Source: Streptomyces wedmorensis (GTDB taxonomy: Bacteria > Actinomycetota > Actinomycetes > Streptomycetales > Streptomycetaceae). From it: a stretch of DNA of 64,000 bases. The stretch covers positions 62,001 through 126,000 of the forward strand of contig NZ_JNWK01000021.1 of the NCBI RefSeq assembly GCF_000716445.1, read 5' to 3'. Of this stretch, positions 22,176 to 31,621 are shown one piece after another. The translations under genes were made by a program, and so were the position numbers. The notes beneath the pieces are model-generated. The model made no database searches. It saw nothing but the letters and a program-made list of their open reading frames with translations, and had not been told where the DNA came from. Each line of letters begins with the position of its first letter. The stretch's first letter is position 1.

Positions 22176-22472
22176 ATGCCTGGCATCACGCGCGAGGAGG
22201 TCGCCCACCTCGCACGGCTGGCGCGTCTGGAGCTGAAGGGCGAAGAACTCGATCACTTCGCCGGTCAGCTCGACGACATCATCGGCGCGGTCGCCCGCGT
22301 CTCCGAGGTCGCCGACCAAGACGTACCGCCGACCTCCCACCCGCTGCCGCTGACCAATGTCATGCGCGCGGACGAGGTCCGTCCGTCGCTCACCCCCGAG
22401 CAGGCGCTCTCCGGCGCCCCGGCCCAGGAGCAGCAGCGTTTCAAGGTGCCGCAGATCCTGGGGGAGGACTAA
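22176..22472 (+). CDS. gatC: Asp/Glu-tRNA(Asn/Gln) amidotransferase subunit GatC
   Basis: A 98-residue subunit that wraps around GatA and joins it to GatB. Characteristic start [18 protein letters not shown], central [14 protein letters not shown] and the C-terminal [17 protein letters not shown] segment are all present. ATG 22176 has GTGAGGA upstream. It begins the gatC-gatA-x-gatB operon, which converts misacylated Glu-tRNA(Gln) and/or Asp-tRNA(Asn) to the cognate amides. Confidence 0.95.
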   Translation: MPGITREEVAHLARLARLELKGEELDHFAGQLDDIIGAVARVSEVADQDVPPTSHPLPLTNVMRADEVRPSLTPEQALSGAPAQEQQRFKVPQILGED

Positions 22473-22478
22473 CAAGTC

Positions 22479-23978
22479 ATGACGGACAACAACATCATCA
22501 AGCTCACGGCCGCCGAGATCGCCGGGAAGATCGCCTCCGGCGAGCTCACCGCCGTCGAGGTCACCGAGGCCCACCTCGCCCGCATCGAGGCCGTCGACGA
22601 GAAGGTCCACGCCTTCCTGCACGTCGACCGCGAGGGTGCCCTCGCGCAGGCGCGCTCCGTCGACGAGAAGCGTGCCCGGGGCGAGAAGCTCGGCCCGCTC
22701 GCCGGTGTGCCGCTCGCGCTCAAGGACATCTTCACCACCGTCGGCATGCCGACGACCGTCGGCTCGAAGATCCTCGAGGGCTGGATCCCGCCGTACGACG
22801 CGACCCTGGTCAAGAACCTCAAGGCCGCCGACGTCGTCATCCTCGGCAAGACCAACATGGACGAGTTCGCCATGGGCTCCTCGACGGAGAACAGCGCGTA
22901 CGGTCCGACCGGCAACCCCTGGGACCTGACCCGGATCCCCGGCGGCTCCGGCGGTGGCTCCTCGGCCGCCCTCGCCGCGTACGAGGCCCCGCTCGCCATC
23001 GGCACGGACACCGGCGGCTCGATCCGCCAGCCCGCCGCCGTCACCGGCACCGTCGGCGTCAAGCCGACCTACGGCGGCGTGTCCCGCTACGGCATGGTGG
23101 CCTTCTCGTCCTCCCTCGACCAGGGCGGCCCCTGCGCCCGTACGGTCCTGGACGCGGCCCTCCTGCACGAGGCGATCGCCGGGCACGACCCGCTCGACTC
23201 GACCTCCATCGACGCCCCGGTGCCGCAGGTCGTCGAGGCCGCGCGCAACGGCTCGGTCGCCGGCATGCGCGTCGGCGTCGTCAAGCAGTTCCGCGGCGAG
23301 GGCTACCAGGCCGGCGTCGTGCAGCGCTTCGACGAGTCCGTCGAGCTGCTCAAGGAGCTGGGCGCCGAGATCGTCGAGCTGGACTGCCCGACCTTCGACC
23401 TCGCCCTCTCGGCGTACTACCTGATCGCGCCGTCCGAGTGCTCCTCGAACCTGGCCCGCTTCGACGCCATGCGCTACGGCCTGCGGGTCGGCGACGACGG
23501 CACGCGGTCCGCCGAGGACGTCACCGCCCTCACCCGTGAGGCCGGCTTCGGCGACGAGGTCAAGCGCCGCGTCATCCTCGGCACGTACGCGCTGAGCTCC
23601 GGCTACTACGACGCGTACTACGGCTCGGCCCAGAAGGTCCGGACCCTCATCACCCGAGAGTTCGAGAAGGCCTTCGAGGAGGTGGACGTGATCGTCTCCC
23701 CGACGACGCCCACCACCGCCTTCCCGATCGGCGAGCGCGCCGACGACCCGATGGCGATGTACCTCGCGGACCTGTGCACCATCCCGACCAACCTGGCCGG
23801 CAACGCCGCCATGTCGCTGCCCTGCGGCCTGGCGCCCGAGGACGGTCTGCCGGTCGGCCTGCAGATCATCGCTCCCGCCATGAAGGACGACCGGCTGTAC
23901 AAGGTCGGCGCCGCCGTCGAGGCCGCCTTCGTGGAAAAGTGGGGGCACCCGCTGCTCGAGGAGGCTCCGTCGCTGTGA
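22479..23978 (+). CDS. gatA: Glutamyl-tRNA(Gln) amidotransferase subunit GatA
   Basis: A 499-residue amidase-signature enzyme that releases ammonia from glutamine. The Ser-cisSer-Lys triad is seen in [10 protein letters not shown] (Lys), [24 protein letters not shown] (both serines) with GGSIRQPA following; the C-terminal region has [10 protein letters not shown] and [13 protein letters not shown]. Six bp separate it from gatC. Its stop overlaps the GTG of the next small gene (GTGA), implying coupled translation. Confidence 0.96.
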   Translation: MTDNNIIKLTAAEIAGKIASGELTAVEVTEAHLARIEAVDEKVHAFLHVDREGALAQARSVDEKRARGEKLGPLAGVPLALKDIFTTVGMPTTVGSKILEGWIPPYDATLVKNLKAADVVILGKTNMDEFAMGSSTENSAYGPTGNPWDLTRIPGGSGGGSSAALAAYEAPLAIGTDTGGSIRQPAAVTGTVGVKPTYGGVSRYGMVAFSSSLDQGGPCARTVLDAALLHEAIAGHDPLDSTSIDAPVPQVVEAARNGSVAGMRVGVVKQFRGEGYQAGVVQRFDESVELLKELGAEIVELDCPTFDLALSAYYLIAPSECSSNLARFDAMRYGLRVGDDGTRSAEDVTALTREAGFGDEVKRRVILGTYALSSGYYDAYYGSAQKVRTLITREFEKAFEEVDVIVSPTTPTTAFPIGERADDPMAMYLADLCTIPTNLAGNAAMSLPCGLAPEDGLPVGLQIIAPAMKDDRLYKVGAAVEAAFVEKWGHPLLEEAPSL

Positions 23979-23983
23979 GTGCC

Positions 23984-24217
23984 ATGGCAAAGAAGGCCAA
24001 GAACTTCAAGAAGTCGAAGACCGGCGTCTACGTCTCGCTGGCCACCACCGCGTTCGGCGCCGTCAGCGTCGCCAAGCAGGCCAAGCTGGCCCGCAACGAC
24101 AACGACACCCTGCGGCTGATCGACGCCGCCGTGTCCGCCGCCGCCATCGTTACCGGCCTGGCGATCCTCTACCGGGAGCTCAAGCGCCTGGGCGACGACG
24201 ACGTCCTGCTGGGCTGA
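23984..24217 (+). CDS. Small hypothetical membrane-anchored protein in the gat operon
   Basis: A 77-residue protein with a lysine-rich N-terminus ([14 protein letters not shown]), a hydrophobic helix ([16 protein letters not shown], about residues 45-60) and an acidic end ([10 protein letters not shown]). It lies between gatA and gatB, the same arrangement as SCO5500 in S. coelicolor as I recall. The GTG at 23975 overlapping the gatA stop could be the true start, adding three residues. Function is unknown; co-transcription with tRNA amidation genes is the only clue. Confidence 0.72.
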   Translation: MAKKAKNFKKSKTGVYVSLATTAFGAVSVAKQAKLARNDNDTLRLIDAAVSAAAIVTGLAILYRELKRLGDDDVLLG

Positions 24218-24233
24218 GAGGGAAAGTCTCACC

Positions 24234-25745
24234 GTGACTGTCACTGAACTGCTGTCGTACGACGCGGCCCTCGCGGCGTTCGACCCCGTCATGGGCCTCG
24301 AGGTCCATGTCGAGCTCGGCACCAAGACGAAGATGTTCTGCGGCTGCTCGACCGAGCTGGGCGCGGACGCGAACTCGCAGACGTGCCCGACCTGCCTCGG
24401 CCTGCCCGGCTCGCTGCCGGTCGTCAACGCGATCGGCGTCGAGTCCGCGATCAAGATCGGCCTCGCGCTGAACTGCGAGATCGCCGAGTGGTGCCGCTTC
24501 GCCCGGAAGAACTACTTCTATCCGGACATGCCGAAGAACTTCCAGACCTCCCAGTACGACGAGCCGATCGCCTTCAACGGCTACCTGGACGTCCAGCTGG
24601 AGGACGGCGAGATCTTCCGCGTGGAGATCGAGCGCGCCCACATGGAGGAGGACACCGGCAAGTCCACCCACATCGGTGGCGCGACCGGCCGCATCCACGG
24701 CGCCTCGCACTCGCTGCTCGACTACAACCGCGCCGGCATCCCGCTCATCGAGATCGTCACCAAGCCCATCGAGGGCGCGGGCGAGCGGGCCCCCGAGGTC
24801 GCCAAGGCGTACGTCGCCGAGCTGCGCGAGCTGATCCGTGCCCTGGGCGTCTCCGAGGCGCGCATGGACAAGGGCCAGATGCGCTGCGACGTGAACCTGT
24901 CGCTGCGTCCGAACGGCACCAAGACGTTCGGCACCCGCTCGGAGACGAAGAACGTCAACTCGCTCCGTTCGGTCGAGCGCGCGGCGCGCTTCGAGATCCA
25001 GCGCCACGCGGCCGTGCTCACCTCCGGTGGCACGATCGTGCAGGAGACCCGTCACTTCCACGAGGACGACGGCTCCACCACCGCCGGCCGCATCAAGGAC
25101 AACGCCGAGGACTACCGGTACTTCCCGGAGCCCGACCTCGTCCCCGTCGCCCCGGCCCGTGAGTGGGTCGAGGAGCTGCGTGCCGGGCTGCCCGAGCTGC
25201 CGCGCGTGCGCCGCAACCGGCTCCGCGAGGAGTGGGGCGTGTCCGAGCTGGAGATGCAGTCCATCCTCAACGCGGGCGCGGTCGACCCGATCGTCGCCAC
25301 GGTCGAGGCGGGCGCGGACGCGGCCTCGGCCCGCAAGTGGTGGATGGGCGAGCTCGCCCGCAACGCCAACGAGCAGGGCGTCTCGCTGGAGGAACTGGCG
25401 ATCACCCCGTCGGACGTGGCCCGGGTCTCCGCCCTGGTCGCCTCCGGCGATCTGAACGACAAGCTGGCCCGTCAGGTCATCGAGGGCGTTCTCGCCGGCG
25501 AGGGCACCCCGGACGAGGTCGTCGAGAAGCGCGGCCTGAAGGTCGTCTCCGACGACGGCGCGCTGGGCACGGCCGTCGACGAGGCCATCGCGGGCAACGC
25601 GGCCATCGCCGACAAGATCCGCGGCGGCAAGGTCGCCGCGGTCGGCGCCCTGGTCGGCGCGGTCATGAAGGCCACCCGTGGCCAGGCGGACGCGGCGAAG
25701 GTCAAGGACCTGATCCTGGAGAAGCTGGGCGTCACCGAGGGCTGA
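24234..25745 (+). CDS. gatB: Asp/Glu-tRNA(Asn/Gln) amidotransferase subunit GatB
   Basis: A 503-residue kinase/tRNA-binding subunit. The catalytic cradle is recognisable from [71 protein letters not shown] and [16 protein letters not shown]. The C-terminal YqeY-like tail domain ends ILEKLGVTE. The enzyme phosphorylates the misacylated amino acid before amidation with ammonia from GatA. The start GTG 24234 follows GAGGGAAAG. A perfect hairpin ends the operon. Confidence 0.96.
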   Translation: MTVTELLSYDAALAAFDPVMGLEVHVELGTKTKMFCGCSTELGADANSQTCPTCLGLPGSLPVVNAIGVESAIKIGLALNCEIAEWCRFARKNYFYPDMPKNFQTSQYDEPIAFNGYLDVQLEDGEIFRVEIERAHMEEDTGKSTHIGGATGRIHGASHSLLDYNRAGIPLIEIVTKPIEGAGERAPEVAKAYVAELRELIRALGVSEARMDKGQMRCDVNLSLRPNGTKTFGTRSETKNVNSLRSVERAARFEIQRHAAVLTSGGTIVQETRHFHEDDGSTTAGRIKDNAEDYRYFPEPDLVPVAPAREWVEELRAGLPELPRVRRNRLREEWGVSELEMQSILNAGAVDPIVATVEAGADAASARKWWMGELARNANEQGVSLEELAITPSDVARVSALVASGDLNDKLARQVIEGVLAGEGTPDEVVEKRGLKVVSDDGALGTAVDEAIAGNAAIADKIRGGKVAAVGALVGAVMKATRGQADAAKVKDLILEKLGVTEG

Positions 25746-25767
25746 TCCCCTTCCGGGAACCTCGTAC

Positions 25768-25807
25768 GAGGGCGGTACGGCTGTCGCGAGACGGCGGTAC
25801 CGCCCTC
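25768..25807 (+). terminator. Hairpin terminator of the gat operon
   Basis: Arms GAGGGCGGTAC (25768-25778) and GTACCGCCCTC (25797-25807) are exact reverse complements, 22 bp after the gatB stop. Confidence 0.75.
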
Positions 25808-25897
25808 TGCCGTCGCCCGGGAGGCAGGGTGATCGCCGGGGAGGCCGGGCGGGCACCTCGCTCGCCCGGGGCGCCGGGCGAGCACCTCGTCCGGGCG

Positions 25898-26224
25898 CTA
25901 GGCGAGTACCTCGTAGATCAGCGTGCAGTCCGCGTCGTCCTCGGTGAACTTGTACTCCAGTTCTCCCTGGCCCACATGGGACCGGCCCGCGTAAAAGCGG
26001 CCGAGGAGGTCGTCGTCCGGGGAATCGTCGTCGAAGAGTTCGACTCGGGCACGGGTGCCGAAGTCGATCAGCGGGACGGCGGACAGGTCGGCTGTGTCCC
26101 CGTTGTTCGGTCCCGGCGATTCCGCGCCCCACACCTGAACCCCGTTGACCAGCAGGCGCTGTTCGTCCTCGCCGCGGTCGTCCTCTGTCGTCGTGCAGTG
26201 GAGAGAAATCGGTCGAAGCCTCAT
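25898..26224 (-). CDS. Hypothetical protein, C2/beta-sandwich-like
   Basis: A 108-residue acidic protein of unknown function. It begins MRLRPISLHCTTTEDDRGEDEQRLLVNGVQVWG and has repeated beta-strand patterns (RARVELFDDDSPDDDLLGRF, LEYKFTEDDADCTLIYEV). Asp-rich loops such as FDDDSPDDD resemble calcium-binding loops of C2 domains, but I do not claim the fold. ATG 26224 follows GGGGGTGG on its strand; a start four codons earlier is possible. It stands alone, divergent from the phospholipase gene. Confidence 0.6.
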   Translation of the reverse strand: MRLRPISLHCTTTEDDRGEDEQRLLVNGVQVWGAESPGPNNGDTADLSAVPLIDFGTRARVELFDDDSPDDDLLGRFYAGRSHVGQGELEYKFTEDDADCTLIYEVLA

Positions 26225-26504
26225 CACCACCCCCAACTATGCGTCGAGCAGGCTGAGTCGAGAGTAGGGGGAATTCTCCTTTCGGGCAATGGAGCGCGGG
26301 CCGCGCAATACGGGCGCATTCTTCGGGAATTGATGCGCCCCCGCATTCCCGAATGGGAGTCCGGTAAACAGGATTGCCGGTGTGTGGCCGTTCATCGCCA
26401 TTTCTCCGCGGGGTCTTCTCGCCGTCACCGCGTCTCACTACCGTCCCCGGCGTACCACCCGATGGCTCGAAGGCGAGCCGTCGGCCGTCGACTGGAGGTC
26501 GGTC

Positions 26505-28607
26505 TTGTCCCCCGAGAAGTCCCCCGAGCTGTCCCGCAGAAGGCTCCTCGCCCTGGGCGGGGGCGCCCTCGGTGTCGCCGCGGCAGGTTCGCTGCTGCCG
26601 CCGTCGTTGCAGGCGGCGATGGCCGCGGAGCCTCCGGCCGGCGGGATGGGGGCCGTGCGGCACGTGGTGATCCTGATGCAGGAGAACCGTTCCTTCGACC
26701 ACTACTTCGGCACCCTCCGCGGCGTCCGCGGATTCGGCGACCGCAACGCCGTCGAACTGCCCTCCGGCAAGCCGGTCTTCGAGCAGCCGGCCCCGCTCGG
26801 CCGGACCGTGCTGCCCTTCCCGATCCGCGGCGCCGCCGAGACGCAGCAGAAGGACCTCCAGTACATCGGCGATCTCGACCACTCCTGGAGCGGCGGCGCC
26901 AAGGCCTGGCACGGCGGCTGGATGGACGGATGGGTCTCGGCCAAGACCGCCGCCACCATGGCGTACTACGACCGCCAGGACATCCCGCTCCACTACGAGC
27001 TCGCCGACACCTTCACCATCTGCGACGCCTACCACTCGTCCGTCCACACCTCGACGAGCCCCAACCGCAACCACCTCTGGTCCGGCTGGACCGGCTTCGA
27101 GGCCGACGGCAGCCGGGCCGTCACCAACGCCGCCTACGCCGAGGGCACGCACCCCGGCTACGGCTGGCCCACCTACGCCGAGCGGCTCGAAGCCGCCGGG
27201 CGGAGCTGGAAGACGTACACCGAGTGGGAGAACTTCACCGACAACAACATCGAGTTCTTCACCACCTTCAAGAAGATCGCCCGCAAGGCGCTCGCCGGCA
27301 CCGGCGGGCACACCTTCATGGAGTCCTTCTACGCCGCCGTCCGCGACACCGGGGACCCCGCCGAGCGGGCGAGGCTGCTCGGCCTCCTGGAGGAGGGCGT
27401 CGCGACGCTCACCGCCGCCGAGCGCTCCCTCTTCGAGCGGGGGCTCCGCCGCGTCGAGTCCGGCACCCTCGCCGACGCCTTCCGCGCCGACGTCGCCGCC
27501 GGCACCCTCCCCGAGGTCTCCTACCTCGTGCCCTCCGCGATCGACTCCGAGCACCCCGGCTCCTCCTCGCCGATCGCCTCCGCGACCCTCGTCTACAAGG
27601 TCCTCGACGCCCTCGGTTCCCACCCGGACGTCTGGCGCCACACCGTCGTCCTGATCAACTACGACGAGAACGACGGCTTCTTCGACCACGTCCCGCCGCC
27701 CGTCCCGCCCGCCGACGACCCGGACGAGCGCTGGCAGGGCCGGCCCACCGGCCTGGGCATCCGCGTCCCGCTGCTCGTCGTCTCCCCCTGGTCGGTCGGC
27801 GGCCACGTCTGCTCCGAGACCTTCGACCACACCTCGGTGATCCGCTTCCTGGAGAAGCTGACCGGCATCCGGGAACCCAACATCACCCCCTGGCGCCGGA
27901 CCGTCACCGGCGACCTCACCTCCGCCTTCGACTTCCACCGGCCCCGTCGGCAGCCTCCCGTCGAGCAGCCGGCCCCGATCCCGCCCTTCACCGGCCGCTG
28001 GCGGCCGCAGCCCCCGGCCGTCCAGCGGATGCCCGTCCAGGAGCCCGGCGTCCGCCCCGCCCGCCCGCTGCCGTACCAGCCGGACGCCTCCGCGACGACC
28101 GGTGCCGGTGCCGTGACGGTCACGCTCGGCAACACGGGGAAGGCGAGCGCGCACTTCGCCCTCTACCCGTACGCGGGCGAGTTCGCCGTCCCGCAGCACC
28201 GGGACGTCAGGGGCACGGGGGAGTGGACGGTCCCCGTTCCGGGTGATCGTTACCGCTTCACGATCACCGGCCCCAACGGCTTCCGGCGCGAGTTCGAGGG
28301 CCCCGCGGCGGGCGGCGCCGAGCTGGCCTCGCGGATCGACCACCACGACCGCGACCTGCATCTCACCGTACGGAACACCGGCGACGCCCCGCTCTCCTTC
28401 ACGGTCCGGCCGCTCGGGTACGTGGAGGAGGACGACCTCGCCGACTGGACCCGCACCGTCACCGTGAAGCCCGGGAAGACCCGTACCGTCGTCCATTCGG
28501 CCGCCGACGCGCACGGCTGGTACGACGTCGAGGTGACCGCGCCCGACGGCTTCCGCCGCCGGCTCATGGGCCACATCGAGAACGGACGTCCGTCGGTCTC
28601 CGGCTGA
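26505..28607 (+). CDS. Phosphocholine-specific phospholipase C, Tat-exported
   Basis: A 700-residue secreted hydrolase of phosphatidylcholine/sphingomyelin-type lipids. A TTG at 26505 is the best start: GGAGG stands 6 nt upstream (26494-26498), and it places a twin-arginine signal (SRRRLLALGGG) right at the N-terminus. The phosphoesterase domain has QENRSFDHYFGTLRGVRGF, TSPNRNHLWSG, YDENDGFFDHVPPP and, near the end of the domain, DHTSVIRFLEK. Two C-terminal beta domains follow (from about residue 535), usual in this family. A long hairpin terminates transcription. Confidence 0.9.
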   Translation: MSPEKSPELSRRRLLALGGGALGVAAAGSLLPPSLQAAMAAEPPAGGMGAVRHVVILMQENRSFDHYFGTLRGVRGFGDRNAVELPSGKPVFEQPAPLGRTVLPFPIRGAAETQQKDLQYIGDLDHSWSGGAKAWHGGWMDGWVSAKTAATMAYYDRQDIPLHYELADTFTICDAYHSSVHTSTSPNRNHLWSGWTGFEADGSRAVTNAAYAEGTHPGYGWPTYAERLEAAGRSWKTYTEWENFTDNNIEFFTTFKKIARKALAGTGGHTFMESFYAAVRDTGDPAERARLLGLLEEGVATLTAAERSLFERGLRRVESGTLADAFRADVAAGTLPEVSYLVPSAIDSEHPGSSSPIASATLVYKVLDALGSHPDVWRHTVVLINYDENDGFFDHVPPPVPPADDPDERWQGRPTGLGIRVPLLVVSPWSVGGHVCSETFDHTSVIRFLEKLTGIREPNITPWRRTVTGDLTSAFDFHRPRRQPPVEQPAPIPPFTGRWRPQPPAVQRMPVQEPGVRPARPLPYQPDASATTGAGAVTVTLGNTGKASAHFALYPYAGEFAVPQHRDVRGTGEWTVPVPGDRYRFTITGPNGFRREFEGPAAGGAELASRIDHHDRDLHLTVRNTGDAPLSFTVRPLGYVEEDDLADWTRTVTVKPGKTRTVVHSAADAHGWYDVEVTAPDGFRRRLMGHIENGRPSVSG

Positions 28608-28621
28608 CCTTCGGTCCTCCC

Positions 28622-28669
28622 GCCGTGCGCGGACGCACGGGTCCAAAGGCCCGTTCGTCCGCGCACGGC
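28622..28669 (+). terminator. Long hairpin terminator after phospholipase C
   Basis: A 14-bp perfect stem (28622-28635 with 28656-28669) continues, after one mismatch, into 5 more pairs (28637-28641 with 28650-28654) around an 8-nt loop. It begins 15 bp after the stop. Confidence 0.8.
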
Positions 28670-28795
28670 TGTGAGGATCGACACGAAAGGGGCAAAAGAT
28701 CTCCCGGGGCTGCGACAGTTGCCCCCATACAGGTCATGTGTTCTTTACGGGCTTTTCCCGCTGAAGATCCACGAACCACCCAGGGAGCCCGTCCT

Positions 28796-31042
28796 TTGGC
28801 AGCCATCGCACGATGGTGCATCCGGCACCGTCTCGTCGCCGTCCTCCTGTGGGTCCTCGCCCTCGTCGGGGTCGGCACCGCGGCCGTCGTGGCCGGCAAC
28901 GCGTACTCGAACGACTACGAGGTCCCGGGGACCGAGTCCGGCCGTGCCACCGCCCTGCTCGAACGCGGCTTCCACGGCCTCGGCGGCGACAGCGACACCA
29001 TCGTCTGGCACACCGACCGCGGCAGCGTCCGCGCCGACGCCGTCGAGCGGCGCATGACCGGCGTGCTCGACCGGGTCGCCGAACTCCCCGGCGTCGCCTC
29101 CGTCGCCTCCCCCTACGGGGAGGCCGCGGGCCCCGGACAGATCAGCGAGGACGGACGCACCGCCTACGCCACGGTCACCTTCCGCGAGCAGGCCGACGAC
29201 ATCCCCGTCTCCCAGGCCGAGGCCCTCGTCTCCACCGCGAAGGAAGCCCAGACCGACGCCCTGCGGGTCGAGCTCGGCGGTACCGCCGTCGCCCTGACCG
29301 AGGCCCCCGGCGGGCACGTCGCGGAGGTCGTCGGCGTCGCCGTCGCGGCCGTCGTCCTCTTCCTCGCCTTCGGCTCGCTCGCCGCCTCCGTGCTCCCCAT
29401 CGCGACCGCGCTCGTCAGCGTCGGCATCGCGTACTCCGGGATCGTGCTCCTCGGGCATCTGATGACCGTCGCCGACTTCGCCCCCATGCTCGGCATGCTC
29501 GTCGGCCTCGGCGTGGGCATCGACTACGCCCTGTTCATCGTGACCCGGCACCGCAAGGGCCTCAAACGCGGCCTCTCCGTCACGGAGGCCGCCGAGAACG
29601 CCGTCGCCACCACCGGCCGCGCCGTCGTCTTCGCCGGCGCCACCGTCTGCATCGCCCTGCTCGGCATGCTGATCCTGCGGCTCGGCTTCCTCAACGGCGT
29701 CGCCATCGCGGCCTCGCTCACCGTGATCCTCACGGTCGCCGCCTCCGTCACCCTGCTGCCGGCGCTGCTCTCGTTCATCGGCATGCGGGCGCTGTCCCGG
29801 CGCGAACGCCGGACGCTCGCCGAGCGCGGGCCGCAGCCCGAGCTGCCCACCGGCTTCGCCGCCCGCTGGTCCGCCTTCGTCGAGCGGCACCCCAAGCTCC
29901 TCGGCGGCGTCGCCGTCCTCGTCATGGCCGTCCTGGCGCTGCCGACCCTCTCGCTCCACCTCGGCACCTCCGACCAGGGCAACAATCCGGCCACCGCGAC
30001 CACGCGCCAGGCCTACGACCTGCTCGCCGAGGGCTTCGGCCCGGGCGTCAACGGCCCACTCACCCTCGTCGCCGGCCTGGACGGCGCCGACGACCGGGTC
30101 GCCCTCGACCAGCTGCCGGCCGCGCTCACCGCCGCCAAGGGCGTCGCGTCCGTCTCCCCGGTCACGTACAACAGCGCGGGCGACACCGCCGTCCTCACCG
30201 TCGTCCCCGACTCCTCGCCCCAGTCCAAGGCCACCAGCGAGCTCGTCGACCGGCTCCGCCAGGACGTCCTCCCGGAGGCCGAGGCCGGCACCTCGCTCCA
30301 GGTGCACGTCGGCGGCGTGACCGCCTCCTACGACGACTTCGCCGAGATCATCGTCGGCAAGCTGCCGCTCTTCGTCGGCGTCGTCATCGCCCTGGGCTGC
30401 CTGCTGCTCCTGCTCGCCTTCCGCTCCATCGGCATCCCGCTCAAGGCCGCCGCCATGAACGTCGCCGCCGTCGCCGCCGCCTTCGGCATCGTCGTGGCGA
30501 TCTTCCAGTGGGGCTGGGGGAGCGAGCTCCTCGGCCTGGGCAGCGCGGGACCCATCGAGCCGTTCCTCCCCGTGATCATGGTCTCGGTGCTCTTCGGCCT
30601 GTCCATGGACTACCAGGTCTTCCTGGTCAGCCGGATGTACGAGGAGTGGCTGGAGACCGGCGACAACCGGCGGGCGGTGCGGGTCGGCCTCGCCGAGACC
30701 AGCCGTGTGATCAACTCCGCCGCCGTCATCATGATCTCGGTCTTCCTGGCCTTCGTCCTCTCCGGCGACCGGGTCATCGCGATGTTCGGCATCGCGCTCG
30801 CGGCGGCCGTCGCCCTCGACGCGTTCGTGCTGCGCACGCTCCTCGTCCCCGCCCTCATGCACCTGCTCGGCGGGGCGAACTGGTGGCTGCCGAAGCGGCT
30901 CGACCGGATCCTGCCGAGGATCAGCATCGAACCGCCCGAGTGCCGCGAGGCCGCCGACACGCGTGCGAAGATCCCCCTGCAGCGCGTGACGGCTCCCGCC
31001 GCCGAGGAGAGGAACGACGATGTTCGCGATATCGCTGGGTGA
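28796..31042 (+). CDS. MMPL/RND family transporter
   Basis: A 748-residue membrane exporter with two repeats, each of one helix, a large external loop and five helices. First repeat: RHRLVAVLLWVLALVGVGTAAV and GVGIDYALFIVTRHRKGL with the family GxxxDY-type signature; second repeat: LFGLSMDYQVFLVSRMYEEW. Such proteins export lipids or small hydrophobic molecules using the proton gradient. TTG 28796 is favoured by GGGAG 8 nt upstream, placing basic residues just before TM1; ATG 28736 is the alternative. The 3' end overlaps the GNAT gene by 23 bp. Confidence 0.85.
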   Translation: MAAIARWCIRHRLVAVLLWVLALVGVGTAAVVAGNAYSNDYEVPGTESGRATALLERGFHGLGGDSDTIVWHTDRGSVRADAVERRMTGVLDRVAELPGVASVASPYGEAAGPGQISEDGRTAYATVTFREQADDIPVSQAEALVSTAKEAQTDALRVELGGTAVALTEAPGGHVAEVVGVAVAAVVLFLAFGSLAASVLPIATALVSVGIAYSGIVLLGHLMTVADFAPMLGMLVGLGVGIDYALFIVTRHRKGLKRGLSVTEAAENAVATTGRAVVFAGATVCIALLGMLILRLGFLNGVAIAASLTVILTVAASVTLLPALLSFIGMRALSRRERRTLAERGPQPELPTGFAARWSAFVERHPKLLGGVAVLVMAVLALPTLSLHLGTSDQGNNPATATTRQAYDLLAEGFGPGVNGPLTLVAGLDGADDRVALDQLPAALTAAKGVASVSPVTYNSAGDTAVLTVVPDSSPQSKATSELVDRLRQDVLPEAEAGTSLQVHVGGVTASYDDFAEIIVGKLPLFVGVVIALGCLLLLLAFRSIGIPLKAAAMNVAAVAAAFGIVVAIFQWGWGSELLGLGSAGPIEPFLPVIMVSVLFGLSMDYQVFLVSRMYEEWLETGDNRRAVRVGLAETSRVINSAAVIMISVFLAFVLSGDRVIAMFGIALAAAVALDAFVLRTLLVPALMHLLGGANWWLPKRLDRILPRISIEPPECREAADTRAKIPLQRVTAPAAEERNDDVRDIAG

Positions 31043-31586
31043 CGACGGTGCCGAGCTGCGGCCCCTGGAACCCTGGCAGGCGGAGGAGCTCCTCGCCCAC
31101 ATGGACCGGGGCCGGGAGTTCGTCGGGCAGCACATCGCCCTCCCCGACTTCGTCGCCGACCTCGACTCCGCCCGCGCCTACCTCACCTCGTACGCCGAGA
31201 AGGCCGCGAACGACGCCGGACGCCTGTACGGCATCTGGACCGGGGGCACCCTCGTCGGCGGTGTGCTCTTCCGGACCTTCGACGCCGCGAACGGCACCGC
31301 CGAGGCGGGCTGCTGGCTGGAGCCCTCCGCCGCCGGAAAGGGCCTGATCACCCGGGCCTGCCGGGTCATCATCGACTGGGCGATCGAGGAGCGCGGGATC
31401 CACCGCGTCGAGTGGCTCGCCTCCTCGGAGAACGGGCCGAGCATCGCCGTGGCCCGTCGCCTGGGCATGTCGAGGGAGGGCGTGCTGCGGGAGAACTACC
31501 TGTACCGCGGCACCCGCTCGGACACCGAGGTCTGGGCCGTCCTCGCCCCCGAATGGCGCGCGGCGAAGGCGGCGGCCGCCTCTTAA
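31020..31586 (+). CDS. GNAT N-acetyltransferase, RimJ/RimL type
   Basis: A 188-residue acetyltransferase. It begins with a RimL-like strand (LRPLEPWQAEELLAHMDR), has the acceptor-site region RLYGIWTGGTLVGGVLFR, the acetyl-CoA motif A in LEPSAAGKGLITRACRVIIDWA, and IHRVEWLASSENGPSIAVARRLGMSREG, the helix-strand that distinguishes RimJ/RimL/ribosomal-protein-Ser acetyltransferases. The start ATG 31020 lies inside the MMPL gene, with GAGGAGAGG upstream, so the two are translationally linked. Substrate unknown. Confidence 0.85.
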   Translation: MFAISLGDDGAELRPLEPWQAEELLAHMDRGREFVGQHIALPDFVADLDSARAYLTSYAEKAANDAGRLYGIWTGGTLVGGVLFRTFDAANGTAEAGCWLEPSAAGKGLITRACRVIIDWAIEERGIHRVEWLASSENGPSIAVARRLGMSREGVLRENYLYRGTRSDTEVWAVLAPEWRAAKAAAAS

Positions 31587-31621
31587 GGCCGCTCTCATGT
31601 GGGCCCCCTAGCGTGCGCCGC

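Noticed and set aside
24180-28646. 1488-codon open frame on the minus strand
   Set aside because: It is antisense to gatB, the 25898 gene and phospholipase C; composition is the Ala/Gly/Val/Asp-rich pattern that GC-biased genes create on the opposite strand, with no domain.
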